Origin: Candidatus Baltobacteraceae bacterium
GTDB taxonomy: Bacteria; Vulcanimicrobiota; Vulcanimicrobiia; Vulcanimicrobiales; Vulcanimicrobiaceae
NCBI GenBank assembly: GCA_036489885.1
Contig: DASXEW010000003.1
Coordinates: 1,612,001 to 1,676,000 of the forward strand
Reading direction: 5' to 3'
DNA: 64,000 nucleotides
Shown one piece after another: positions 52,679 through 62,628 of this stretch. The position numbers were made by a program, and so were the translations under genes. Each line of letters opens with the position of its first letter. Positions within the stretch are counted from its first letter, which is position 1. The notes beneath the pieces were generated by a model, which was given only the letters and a program-made list of their open reading frames with translations, had not been told where the DNA came from and made no database searches.

Positions 52679-52928
52679 TCTGGCCTGGCTCCTGGTCGGA
52701 TTGATAGCTGGCTCCCTGGCCCGGCGATTCCCCGGCGAGGCACCGCGCGGCGAGTGGAGCGACATCATCATTGGAGTGGCCGGCGCGATGGCGGGCGGCC
52801 TGGTGTTCTCCGCGTTCGGCCTTCCCGGCTTCTCGTCCGTCAGCATCTACAGCATGCTCGTCGCGTTCATGACGGCGCTGATCGTACTCTTGATCGTGAG
52901 GGTCTTCGTCGGGCGCCGCACGGCATAG
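52671..52928 (+). CDS. GlsB/YeaQ/YmgE family small membrane protein
   Basis: 85-aa protein with three hydrophobic segments and the family pattern WLLVGLIAGSLARRFPGE, DIIIGVAGAMAGG and a C-terminal helix. Family members are stress-linked inner-membrane proteins of unknown mechanism. The GTG start at 52671 has a strong AAGGAGG at 52655-52661. The start overlaps the start of the divergent SIMPL gene by 8 bases, so the two SDs lie inside each other's genes. A longer frame from 52431 is antisense to SIMPL. Confidence 0.85.
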   Translation: MNILAWLLVGLIAGSLARRFPGEAPRGEWSDIIIGVAGAMAGGLVFSAFGLPGFSSVSIYSMLVAFMTALIVLLIVRVFVGRRTA

Positions 52929-52993
52929 ACGATTGTCGCAGGAGGGCCTTCCGAACAGGAGCGCTCTCCAAAGAGGCACAAAAAGCCGGTGCG

Positions 52994-53248
52994 ATGGCCT
53001 ACATTATCACGGAGCCATGTATTGGCACGAAGGACAAGTCGTGCGTTGACGTGTGTCCCGTCGACTGCATTCACGGCGACGAAGAAGACACAATGCTTTT
53101 TATCGATCCCGAGGTGTGCATCGACTGTGGTGCCTGCGTCTCTGCATGCCCCGTTGAGGCGATCTACGCGGACGCCGACGTGCCCGAAAAGTGGAAGAAC
53201 TACACCGAGATCAACGCCACCTGGTACAAGGAGCGCGCCGGAAAATAA
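52994..53248 (+). CDS. Seven-iron-type ferredoxin ([3Fe-4S][4Fe-4S], FdxA-like)
   Basis: 84-aa ferredoxin. The first cluster motif is Cys-x7-Cys-x3-Cys-Pro (PCIGTKDKSCVDVCP) plus a later Cys, and the second is CIDCGACVSACP. The C-terminal WKNYTEINATWYKE fits FdxA-type proteins, but it is about 20 residues shorter than usual. It stands just before the methyltransferase/oxidoreductase genes and may donate electrons there, or be a housekeeping carrier. ATG 52994 is the only sensible start. Confidence 0.9.
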   Translation: MAYIITEPCIGTKDKSCVDVCPVDCIHGDEEDTMLFIDPEVCIDCGACVSACPVEAIYADADVPEKWKNYTEINATWYKERAGK

Positions 53249-53274
53249 AACGTAGAGTCGGCCTCCGGGAGTTG

Positions 53275-53916
53275 ATGGACGACCCGGTCGACTCACTCGT
53301 CGAATTGGAAGCGAATCTGCGCGACATCGAACGCGCGAATCGCCGCTTTGGTGGAATCGAACCGTTGGCGCGTATCGTCGAAGCAACCGGAGCCACCGAG
53401 ATTCTCGACGTCGGCTGCGGCGCTGCCGATATTCCGCGCTCGTTAATCGAGAGCGCGAGGCGTCAGGGAAGAACGCTCGCCATAACGTGCTTAGATCACA
53501 GCCAACAGATGCTCGCGATCGCACAGGCGCGCAACGGCGGAGTGCGCTTCGTGCATGCCGAGGGCGAGGCTCTTCCGTTCGAGGACGGCTCGTTCGACAT
53601 TGCAATGTGTTCCCTCACCCTGCATCACATCGAGGCCAAAGACGCCATCGGATTCCTGCGCGAGCTGCGCCGCGTTTCGCGCATGACTCCGATTGTGTGC
53701 GATCTGCGCCGGACTCGGCTCGCCTACGCAATGACCTGGACGTACGCGAATCTCTTCACGCGTAATCGCTTGACGCGACACGATGCTCCCGTCTCGGTAT
53801 TGCGCGCCTATACGCCGGATGAAGCGCTCGGGCTGGCACGAGAAGCCGGATGGCGTGCACCACGTGCGCGGGTCGAGCCCTGGTTTCGAATGACGCTCGT
53901 CGATGACGCACGATAA
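53275..53916 (+). CDS. Class I SAM-dependent methyltransferase
   Basis: 213-aa methyltransferase with motif I ILDVGCGAADIPRSL near residue 42, an acidic loop in ITCLDHSQQML, GEALPFEDGSFDIAMCSLTLHHI (post-motif region) and a UbiE-like overall layout. ATG 53275 has GGGAG just upstream. It overlaps the FAD oxidoreductase by 14 bases. Together with the SRPBCC and ketosynthase genes it suggests modification of a polyketide or fatty-acyl product. Substrate unknown. Confidence 0.85.
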   Translation: MDDPVDSLVELEANLRDIERANRRFGGIEPLARIVEATGATEILDVGCGAADIPRSLIESARRQGRTLAITCLDHSQQMLAIAQARNGGVRFVHAEGEALPFEDGSFDIAMCSLTLHHIEAKDAIGFLRELRRVSRMTPIVCDLRRTRLAYAMTWTYANLFTRNRLTRHDAPVSVLRAYTPDEALGLAREAGWRAPRARVEPWFRMTLVDDAR

Positions 53917-55024
53917 GGACCGCGTCATCATCGTCGGCGCCGGACCCGCCGGTGCGGCGACCGCGCTTGCGCTTGCGCGTGCATCGATCCCTGTAACGTT
54001 GATCGAGCGCACCGCATTTCCGCGGCGCAAGGTGTGCGGCGAGTATTTGGGGATGGGTGCAGTCGCTGCGCTCGATGCGATCGGCCTTGGCGAGCAAGTG
54101 CGCGCACTCGGCTCGCCTCTGCGTGGGATTCGCATCGTTGCGGGCGGCGCACGCGCGGAACTCGCCTTTTCGCGACCCGCAATCGGACTCGCGCGTGCAA
54201 CACTCGACAACCTGATTCTCGACGAAGCGCTCGGCGCGGGTGCCGTACTCATATCAGGCCGCGTGGAAGATATATGCTTGCACGGCGTCGCCGTACGCGA
54301 TGCGCGCGGTGAACGCGTGAACGTGCAGGGACGTTTCGTGGTCGGAGCCGACGGCGTCGGCTCGATCGTCGCACGCAAGCTCGGTTTGACGCTTCCGCTT
54401 CCGGCCCGTCCGCGGTTTGCAGTCGGCGGCCATTTTCGGGGTATCGAAAGCACGAGCGGTTCTCTCGAAATGTACTGCGACGGCAAAACGTATCTCGCGA
54501 TCAATCCGCTCGGCGACGGGATTGCAAACGTGATGGCGGTGGCACCGAAGGATCGTCTCGAAACCTGGTCGCGCGTGATGGATTTTGCGGCTGAAGCGCG
54601 CAGTGGTCCGCGCGTCGCCGTCGGTCCGTTGGTGCACAACGTTCGACGCACGATCGCGCCCGGAACGCTGCTGGTCGGCGATGCTGCCGGATTCCTCAGT
54701 CCCTTTACGGGCCAAGGTGTCTTTCTCGCGCTGCGCAGCGCCGAGCGAGCGTCGGCGGCATTGATTCGCGCCTATGCAAACGCGAATGCTGAAGACGACG
54801 CGCTTGCCGCGTACGATGTCGAACATCGCTCGGAGCTCCGAGCGCGGATGCGTCTCGGCAAGATAGTCGACGCACTCATCGCGATTCCGTTCTTGACTCG
54901 GCGCGCGGCGCGCCGGCTCCAAGCGTCCCCGGCTCTCGCGGCGATCTTGCTCGACGCAATCGGCGGCTCGACCTCGGCGAACGCTGCGTTGCGTCCCGCC
55001 GTCTTGCGCCGGCTCCTCGCGTGA
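53903..55024 (+). CDS. FAD-dependent oxidoreductase, geranylgeranyl-reductase / tryptophan-halogenase-like
   Basis: 373-aa flavoprotein of the PHBH-type fold. FAD motifs are VIIVGAGPAGAATALALA (GxGxxG) at the N-terminus, VVGADGVGS near residue 150 and LLVGDAAGFLSPFTGQGVFLALRSA near 255. RRKVCGEYLG resembles the geranylgeranyl-reductase group (usually PxxKxCG). It may reduce double bonds or hydroxylate an aromatic ring. It is coupled to the methyltransferase and by GTGA to the SRPBCC gene. Confidence 0.88.
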   Translation: MTHDKDRVIIVGAGPAGAATALALARASIPVTLIERTAFPRRKVCGEYLGMGAVAALDAIGLGEQVRALGSPLRGIRIVAGGARAELAFSRPAIGLARATLDNLILDEALGAGAVLISGRVEDICLHGVAVRDARGERVNVQGRFVVGADGVGSIVARKLGLTLPLPARPRFAVGGHFRGIESTSGSLEMYCDGKTYLAINPLGDGIANVMAVAPKDRLETWSRVMDFAAEARSGPRVAVGPLVHNVRRTIAPGTLLVGDAAGFLSPFTGQGVFLALRSAERASAALIRAYANANAEDDALAAYDVEHRSELRARMRLGKIVDALIAIPFLTRRAARRLQASPALAAILLDAIGGSTSANAALRPAVLRRLLA

Positions 55025-55467
55025 ACGTCACGACAACGGCGATCGATATCGCCGCTGATCCTGCGACGATCTTTCGTTTTGCTTCTGCGACGGAACGTTG
55101 GCCCGAGTATCTACCGCATTACCGGTTCGTGCGCGTGCTCGAACACCGCGGCTTGGCGCGCGTGATCGAGATGGCCGCGTGGCGCGGCTGGATACCAGTT
55201 CGTTGGGTGGCCGAGCAGAAGGACGACCCCTCGCGTCCGCACATCGCCTTTCTGCATCTGCGTGGGTGGACGCGCGGCATGGAAGTCGAATGGCGCTTTC
55301 TGCCGATTTCGGGCGGTACGAGGGTTGAAATCGAGCATCGCCTGCGTTTTCGGTTCCCAATAGCCGCCGATTGGCTAGGCCGGCACGTCGTTTCAGACTT
55401 TTTTATTGATTTTGTGGCACAACGTACGCTGGCCCGTATGAAAGTATTAGCAGAAGCGGCATGTTGA
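55021..55467 (+). CDS. SRPBCC family protein (polyketide cyclase/dehydrase-like)
   Basis: 148-aa START/Bet v1-fold protein. Typical features are TAIDIAADPATIFRFASATERWPEYLPHY (spread over the first 40 residues), GTRVEIEHRLRF and a C-terminal helix FIDFVAQRTLARMKVLAE. Members bind hydrophobic ligands and include aromatases/cyclases of type II polyketide pathways. It sits between an oxidoreductase and a ketosynthase, overlapping both, which favours a role in cyclising or holding the product. Catalysis is not proven. Confidence 0.82.
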   Translation: MNVTTTAIDIAADPATIFRFASATERWPEYLPHYRFVRVLEHRGLARVIEMAAWRGWIPVRWVAEQKDDPSRPHIAFLHLRGWTRGMEVEWRFLPISGGTRVEIEHRLRFRFPIAADWLGRHVVSDFFIDFVAQRTLARMKVLAEAAC

Positions 55468-56704
55468 ACACCAATGGACATCGCGTCGTCGTCACCGGGA
55501 TTGGGATAGTCAGCCCGATCGGAATCGGTGTGCGCGAGTTTTGGGACGGGATGCTCGCCGGCCGCGTTGGAGCGGGTCCGATCACGCGCTTCGACACGGA
55601 GGGATATCCCTCGCGGATTGCGGCCGAGATCGACAACTTCGATCCTTCCGACCACATGGACTCAAAACGTGTTCGCTGGACCGACCGGTTTGCGCAATAT
55701 GCCGTCGCCGCAGCGCGCGGAGCGTTCGATGATGCCGGCATTGCAAAGAACGGTCCGCGTGAAGACGTCGGCGTCTTTATCGGATCCGCGCTGGGCGGCG
55801 TCGCTTATGCGGATGAGCAGCACGACGTGTTCCGCCGGCGCGGCTTGGGTAGCGTCCGTCCGCTTTTGGCGATCTCGGTCTTCGGTGGGTCGGCGACGTG
55901 TAACGTCGCGCTCGAGTTCGACGTGCGTGGTCCAACGGTTGCGAACGCAAATTCATGTGCGTCGGGCGCGGTGGCAATCGGCGAAGCGTTTCGTGCGGTG
56001 CGCCGCGGCGACGTGCGACTAGCCGTTGCAGGTGGAGCGGAAGCGCCGCTCTCGCCGCTCTGCTTCGGCGCCTTTACGGTGATCGGCGCGATGTCGACGC
56101 GCAACGACGATCCGCAGCACGCTAGCCGTCCGTTCGATCGCGATCGCGATGGTTTCGTCATGGCGGAAGGCGCCGGGATGCTCGTGCTCGAGCGATACGA
56201 AGATGCTGTTGCGCGCGGTGCAAATATTTACGGCGAGGTTCGCGGCTACGGCGCCAGCAACGACGCGCACCACATGTCGGCACCACGGCCGGGCGGCGAG
56301 AACGCTGCGCGCGCGATCGAGATTGCGCTCGATGAAGCGCACATTGCGCCAAACGAGATCGAAGCAGTGAGCGCCCACGGCTCGTCGACTCAGCTCGGCG
56401 ATCGCGCTGAGTCGAAAGCGTTGCGTCGTGTCTTCGGCGACGGCATCGCGCAGCTGCCGATTACGGCATCCAAGGGCCAGCACGGCCACGCATTCGGAGC
56501 AGCCGGCGCGTGGGAAGCTGCCCTCTCTCTGCTGACCTTGCGCCATGGCATCTTGCCGCCCGTCGTCGGACATTTTGTTGATGATCCCGAGTGCGATCTA
56601 GCGTTTGTGCGTTCGACCGTCGAAGGTCCGGTGCGCAGTATGCTTTCCAACACGGCAGGTTTCGGCGGAATCAACGCGGCGCTGGTCTTCACTGCCCTCG
56701 ATTC

Positions 56705-56708
<4 letters not shown>
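55461..56708 (+). CDS. Beta-ketoacyl-ACP synthase II-like ketosynthase (FabF family)
   Basis: 415-aa condensing enzyme with the full catalytic triad: Cys166 in NANSCASGA, His306 in SAHGSSTQLGD and His343 in KGQHGHAFGAAGA. NSCASGA differs from the TACATG/TACSS usual in housekeeping FabF, and the gene lies among methyltransferase, oxidoreductase, SRPBCC and exporter genes rather than with fab genes. A secondary-metabolism or special-lipid ketosynthase is therefore more likely. No KS-beta (chain-length factor) or ACP gene is in the cluster. The end overlaps the ABC ATPase gene (GTGA). Confidence 0.88.
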
Positions 56709-57363
<655 letters not shown>

Positions 57364-57388
<25 letters not shown>

Positions 57389-59913
57389 TCGCGGGAACGC
57401 TGCGCGACGGTAGACTTCGCACGATCGTAACGGTCGTCGCCGTCGCACTCGGCGTCGCGATCGCACTTGCAATCGACCTGGCCAACGCAACGGCGGTTGA
57501 TTCGTTCTCCTCGAGCGTCAACGTCGTCGCAAGTCGCGTAAATTTGCAGATTCTCGGCGCCGGGCGCGGATTCGATGAGCAGACACTGTTGCGCGTCGCG
57601 GCGCAGCCCGGTGTCATCTCCGCATCGCCCGTCATCGAAGACAGCATCGTCGTGGGCGCGCGTCGCGGGCATCCGCAAGCAGGAGAAGTGCTGCGCGTAC
57701 TGGGCGTTGATTTGTTGCAGCCGTTGCCGCGCGACGCCGGGACACCGACGACGGGAACGGACGTGCACGCCGATACGCTCGTCAACGGCCAGGGTGCGGT
57801 CGTCAGCGGGCGGGTAGCGCGACGCTGGAAACTGCATGCCGGCTCGCGTTTTTCCGCGATCGCCGGTGCGCGTCCGGTCTCGCTCGTCGTCGCAGCAATT
57901 CTGCCGCCGAGCGTGGTGGGGATCGACTCGAGCGTGGTCTTCGTCGACGTCGCAACGGCACAGGATATCTTCGATAAAGTGGGAGTGCTCGATCGTATCG
58001 ACTGCGTCGTCGATCCGAATCGTCTGGCGCAAACCTTTGCGGCCGTACGCAAGATCATTCCGTCGGGGACGCGGGCGGTCGAACCCAGAGTGCGTACCGG
58101 CGAGATTCGCCGCATGCTGCAGAGCTTCCAATTGAATCTCGATGCGCTCTCCGCGATCGCGCTCGTCGTCGGCATGTACCTCATCTTCAATACGGTCGCG
58201 ATCGCCGTCGTGCAGCGCCGGCCGGAGATCGGGACGTTGCGCGCACTCGGCGCGACGCGCGCGCAAATATTCATCGCGTTTCTCATCGAGGGCGGTGCGC
58301 TCGGCCTGGCAGGCTCACTGTTGGGTCTCGCGCTTGGCGGATTGTTCGCGCAATTCTCGGTTGCCGCAGTAGCCCACACGGTGCAAACGCTCTACATCGG
58401 AATCGGCGTCGGAGGAGTGCTGTGGGATCCGTTACCGATCGTCAAAGCGTTCGTGCTTGGCATCGCTCTTGCCGTCGTTGCCGCGATCGTTCCGGCGCTG
58501 GAGGCCGCGCGCATTCCTCCCGCGTTGACGATGCGAGCCGCGGGCTTTGAACGCGCCTCTCCGCATTTTGCGCGTCACGCTGCCCTCGCGGGCGTGCTTG
58601 CATTCATTGCCGCCGGGCTGTTGACCACGGGTCCGCCGATCGCCGGCTTGCCGGTTTTCGGTTACCTCTCGGGGATCATGATCATCGCGGGCGGTTCGCT
58701 CTGCGTTCCGCTCGTGATCTCGGGCACCGCTGCATTTGGTCGTCGCTACTTGCATGATGCGCCGGCGCTGCTCGCCGCGGGGAATCTCGCCGGAGCGCTG
58801 CGGCGCGAAAGTGTTGCGGTTGCGGCGCTGGGCATCGCAATCGCGATGACGACTGCGGTCTCGATCTTGATCGGTTCGTTTCGCACGACTGTGGTGACGT
58901 GGGCCGACGAAGTGCTCTCGGCCGATTTGTTCGTGCGCCCGCTCGGCCCATCGGACGCCTCGTCCGATACACGTTTCTCACCACGCGTGCTCGCAGCCAT
59001 CGCCCGCGTTCCGGGTGTTGTCGACGTACACGCACTGCGCTCGATTACGATTCCGTTCCGAGGACGGTTGACGGAGCTCGACGCGACCGATTTCCGGCAG
59101 CTCGCGCGCCGCAATTCGATTCAGTTTCTCGGAACCGGTGACGTCCCGGCATTGCTACGCCGGACGGCGGGAACGCGCAACGTGTTCGTTTCCGAGCCGT
59201 TCGCGACGCGCTTTGGCGTCCGGCCACGCGACTCGCTTGTGCTCGATACGCCTGCAGGCGAGATTCGCTTCGATGTAGCTGCCGTTTTCAACGATTACTC
59301 GACCGAGTCGGGGATCATCATGCTCGACCGCACGACGTTCGAGCAATTATTCGGGGACGACACGGTTGACTCGATCGCGATATGGGCGGCACCCGGCGCG
59401 AATCTGCTCGATCTTCGGACACGCGTGATTCGCAGAGTACTGCCGTTACAGATCGACATCGAGACGAATCGTGAGCTGCGCGCACTGGTCGTGCAGATCT
59501 TTAACCGGACGTTCGCGATCACTTACGCACTGTATCTGATCAGCATTGCGATTGCGCTGCTTGGCGTGATCTCGACACTGTTTGCGCTGGTGCTCGAGCG
59601 CCGGCGCGAGATCGGGATTCTACGTTATTTGGGCTTACGTACGCGCGACGTTCGGCGCATGGTGTTGGTCGAGGCGGCGTTTGTCGGCGTGCTCGGTGCG
59701 CTCGTTGGCATCGCGCTCGGGTTCCTGCTCGCGCTGCTCCTGATTTTCGTGATCAATCGCCAGGCTTTCGGCTGGCTCATCGATCTGCACGTCCCGTGGG
59801 AGTTTCTCGGTGCATCGTTCGTGGTCGTCGTAATTGCGGCGCTAATAGCGGGAATCTACCCGGCCGGAGTCGCGGCACGCATCCAAACCGTCGAGGCGAT
59901 TCGAACCGAATGA
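57364..59913 (+). CDS. FtsX-like ABC permease, fused double-unit type
   Basis: 849-aa permease with two FtsX units in one chain. An N-terminal membrane helix (about 18-40), a large periplasmic MacB-like domain (45-250) and three helices (about 260-385) form the first unit. A second set follows, with helices near 425-465 and 485-510, a periplasmic domain and three C-terminal helices (about 715-835). RREIGILRYLGLRTRDVRRM is the coupling region. This layout resembles AttF/AttG or YbbP exporters of lipids or lipoproteins. The next gene is AttH-like, which fits. Confidence 0.9.
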
Positions 59914-60971
59914 AGCTTCTGGCAGTGACGCTGTTCGCTGTACTCTCGTTTCGAATTGCGAGCGCTCCCTATACGTTCGTCTTTCCACGCGATCACGGCG
60001 CCCATCCGGCGTATCAAAGCGAGTGGTGGTATTTTACAGGCCACCTGCGCGCCCACGACGGACACCGATTCGGCTTCGAATTGACCATCTTTCGATTCGG
60101 CATCCGGCCGGGGGACGCGCACTTCGCGCCAAGTGCGTCGCGCTGGCACGGCAGCGAAGTCTTTCCGGCGCATTTTGCGATCACCGACGTAGACGACAAG
60201 ACGTTCGTGCACGACGAGCGCTTCGTGCGCGACGCGCTCGGCATGGGCGCCGCATCGACCACGACGCTGAACGTGCACGCCGGCAATTGGTCTATCCGCG
60301 GAATCGATCCGATTCGACTGCATGCTGCCTCCGGCGCGAACGCGATCGACCTGGCCTTGCAGCCGGATAAACCTCCCGCGATCAACGGCGAAGGCGGAAT
60401 CTCTCGCAAAGGCACGTGCAGTTCATGTGCATCGCACTATTACTCGCTCACGCGTCTGGCGACCGTGGGGACGCTCGTCGTCGGCGGAACGCACTATACC
60501 GTTGATGGCGAGTCCTGGATGGATCACGAGTTCGGATCCGACGAGCTGCAAGCGAATCAGCGCGGTTGGGATTGGTATGCGCTGCAGCTCGACGACGGCC
60601 GGGAGCTGATGCTCTACGTCCTCCGGCAAGAAGATGGTGGCGTCACTCCGCAGTCGAGCGGGTCCTTGGTCGCTCGGGACGGCCGCGTCCGGCACCTGGT
60701 TTTACGCGACTTTCAGACGCAGGCGCTCGGCGTGTGGAAGAGTCCCGCGAGCGGTGCCCTCTATCCAAGCGGCTGGCACGTGCGCGTGCCGAGTGAGGGC
60801 CTCGACGTCACGATTTCGCCCCTTTTACGCGATCAGGAGCTGATCGACCAGCAACTGCACGTCGCATATTGGGAAGGCGATTGCGATCTCTCGGGGACCG
60901 ATCGTTCGCGCCCGGTACGTGGTGCGGCTTATGTCGAGCTTACGGGATACGCCGGCATCCTGAGCTTCTAA
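59910..60971 (+). CDS. AttH / CrtC (carotenoid 1,2-hydratase-like) lipocalin-fold secreted protein
   Basis: 353-aa secreted protein with signal peptide (LLAVTLFAVLSFRIASA). The double-lipocalin AttH/CrtC family shows in SEWWYFTGHLRAHDGHRFG, SWMDHEFGSDEL, GWDWYALQLDDGRELMLYVL and a C-terminal YWEGDCDLSG. Family members hydrate carotenoids (CrtC) or accompany LolCDE-like exporters (AttH). ATG 59910 overlaps the permease stop, as in att-type operons. Binding of the exported hydrophobic product is the best guess. Confidence 0.88.
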   Translation: MKLLAVTLFAVLSFRIASAPYTFVFPRDHGAHPAYQSEWWYFTGHLRAHDGHRFGFELTIFRFGIRPGDAHFAPSASRWHGSEVFPAHFAITDVDDKTFVHDERFVRDALGMGAASTTTLNVHAGNWSIRGIDPIRLHAASGANAIDLALQPDKPPAINGEGGISRKGTCSSCASHYYSLTRLATVGTLVVGGTHYTVDGESWMDHEFGSDELQANQRGWDWYALQLDDGRELMLYVLRQEDGGVTPQSSGSLVARDGRVRHLVLRDFQTQALGVWKSPASGALYPSGWHVRVPSEGLDVTISPLLRDQELIDQQLHVAYWEGDCDLSGTDRSRPVRGAAYVELTGYAGILSF

Positions 60972-61009
60972 GGAAAGTCGCGCGCTTGGTCGAATTCTTA
61001 GAGACAAAG

Positions 61010-61825
61010 ATGGCTTTTAGCCAGCGCCAGCTCTCCATTTTCACGCCGCGCACGCTGCGTGACGCCCTTGGTCTCTCGTTCACGCATCGCGAACAGGTTC
61101 GCTGGCTTATCGGAACGAGCGAGTTACTCGCGTCGTCGTACACGCACGTTCCTCGCGAAGCGCAGATCGTTGACGTCCGTTCGCTCGATGAATTTCGCGC
61201 CGCCGCCGTCGGCGACGAAAACAAGATAAGGTTCGGCGCGTTCGCCACCATTACGTCGTTGCGCGGACATCCGGTACTCGAGGCAACGCTCTTCAAGGCG
61301 GCAAGCGCCGCACTGTATTTGGCGGTCTCGGAAGCGAACGTCGAAGTGGTCTCGCTGGGGCGCTCGCGCGTGACGCCGATCGACGGGCTCGTGCTTGCTC
61401 CGCACGAAGCGCCGCTCTCGATCGAGTTCGAGCCCAATTCAGGCGACATTTACGTGCAGCGTCGACGGACGATTCGCGACGGCACGGCGTCGCACGACTT
61501 GATCGTTGGAGCGACATTCCGCCTTGGAGATGACGGCCGTACCACTCGCGTTCGCGTCGCGCTTTCGATCGACGACGGACCCCCGGTTCGCGCGCGCCTC
61601 GCCGAACATCAGCTGCAGGGCGAGCGGCTCTCGAGTGACCGTACCGGTCTCGCGGCTCGTATGTGCGCCGAGGCGATCGTACCGGAGGATCCCCGCAAGG
61701 CCGCAGCCGCGCGCTCGGCACTGACGCTGGCTCTGGCCATGTTCCGGGAGGCACGCGTTCGCTGTGACGAAATGAATCGGTCTCGTCGCCCTGATCCCCC
61801 ACGGAGAAAACGACGCCGCCGATGA
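61010..61825 (+). CDS. Degenerate FAD-binding-fold protein of the CO-dehydrogenase medium-subunit (CoxM) family
   Basis: 271-aa protein whose layout follows the CoxM/XdhB FAD-binding domain (SQRQLSIFTPRTLRDAL, WLIGTSELLASS, IVDVRSLDEFR, IRFGAFATITSLRGHPVL) and the C-terminal CO_deh_flav-like domain. FAD-contact motifs are lost: AGGTDLL reads IGTSELL and the GTIGGN loop is absent. No CoxL or CoxS partner is nearby. It may have become a structural or regulatory protein. The start is ATG 61010; TTG 60986, with AAGGA upstream, is a fair alternative. It ends in a very basic tail and overlaps the PheC-like gene. Confidence 0.6.
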   Translation: MAFSQRQLSIFTPRTLRDALGLSFTHREQVRWLIGTSELLASSYTHVPREAQIVDVRSLDEFRAAAVGDENKIRFGAFATITSLRGHPVLEATLFKAASAALYLAVSEANVEVVSLGRSRVTPIDGLVLAPHEAPLSIEFEPNSGDIYVQRRRTIRDGTASHDLIVGATFRLGDDGRTTRVRVALSIDDGPPVRARLAEHQLQGERLSSDRTGLAARMCAEAIVPEDPRKAAAARSALTLALAMFREARVRCDEMNRSRRPDPPRRKRRRR

Positions 61826-62628
61826 TGATCCGTTCACGCTTTCTCGCAGCGCTCGCCTTTGCCGCGCTGCCTGTTGCCGCTATCGCGCAAACGGCCGTTG
61901 CGCCGCCGCAAGATTCCCTTACGCAAATTCGCCAGACCGGTGTGTTGCGCGTCGGTTTAACCGGCGATTACGATCCGTTCAGCATTGTCGATGCGAACGG
62001 CGTTTATCGGGGTATCGATGCGGACGCAGCTGCGATGCTGGCGAAAGCAATCGGGCCGAACGTCAAGTTGGAGATCGTCAAAACGACGTGGCCCACATTG
62101 ACCGCCGACCTATTGGCCAACAAGTTCGATATTGCGATGGGCGGCGTGAGTTGGAATGAAGCGCGGGCAAAAGTCGGTGAGTTGTCGAGCGCGTACATTC
62201 AAGATGGAAAAGTGGCTCTCGTGCGTGCCTCCGACAAAGGAAAGTATAAAACCAACACGCTGGCGGATTTCGATAAGCCGGACGTCTCCGTGCTCGTGAA
62301 TCCCGGCGGGACGAATCAAGTGTTCGTCAACGCAAACATCAAGAACGCGAAGGTTGTCGTCGTTAACGACAATCTCGCGATCCCGGGCATGCTCGTCGAC
62401 GGAAAAGGCGACGTGATGTTTACGGACGGCGTCGAGGCTCGGTTGAAGGCATCGCGCGATCACTGGCTGTACGCGGTCGATCCCGATCATCCGTTCACGC
62501 ACAGCGCGCACGTCTACTTCATGCAGAAGGATCAAACCGCGTTGCTCAATTTCACCAACACGTGGATCGCGCACATGCAATCCGATGGATCGTACAACAA
62601 GCTCTTCGCAAAATATATCGGCTCATGA
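61822..62628 (+). CDS. pheC: Periplasmic cyclohexadienyl dehydratase (PheC type) of the solute-binding-protein fold
   Basis: 268-aa secreted protein (signal peptide FLAALAFAALPVAAIAQ). It has the SBP family 3 fold, but its segments match PheC rather than amino-acid binding proteins: LRVGLTGDYDPFS, KTTWPTLTADLLANKFDIAM, LVNPGGTNQVF and MFTDGVEARL. Glu205 in the last motif corresponds to the catalytic acid of PheC. The reaction is prephenate to phenylpyruvate or arogenate to phenylalanine. With aroH and tyrA in the same window, it would complete Phe synthesis. A plain amino-acid binding protein is the alternative, but no permease is adjacent. Confidence 0.75.
   Translation: MMIRSRFLAALAFAALPVAAIAQTAVAPPQDSLTQIRQTGVLRVGLTGDYDPFSIVDANGVYRGIDADAAAMLAKAIGPNVKLEIVKTTWPTLTADLLANKFDIAMGGVSWNEARAKVGELSSAYIQDGKVALVRASDKGKYKTNTLADFDKPDVSVLVNPGGTNQVFVNANIKNAKVVVVNDNLAIPGMLVDGKGDVMFTDGVEARLKASRDHWLYAVDPDHPFTHSAHVYFMQKDQTALLNFTNTWIAHMQSDGSYNKLFAKYIGS

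Noticed and set aside
53491-54651. 386-codon minus-strand frame
   Set aside because: Antisense to the methyltransferase and FAD oxidoreductase, low-complexity Ser/Arg/Pro composition.
61010-61825. Molybdenum-type CO dehydrogenase operon
   Set aside because: Only a degenerate medium-subunit-like gene is found; no large or small subunit, and FAD motifs are lost. The moaC/mog genes are 54 kb away and housekeeping.
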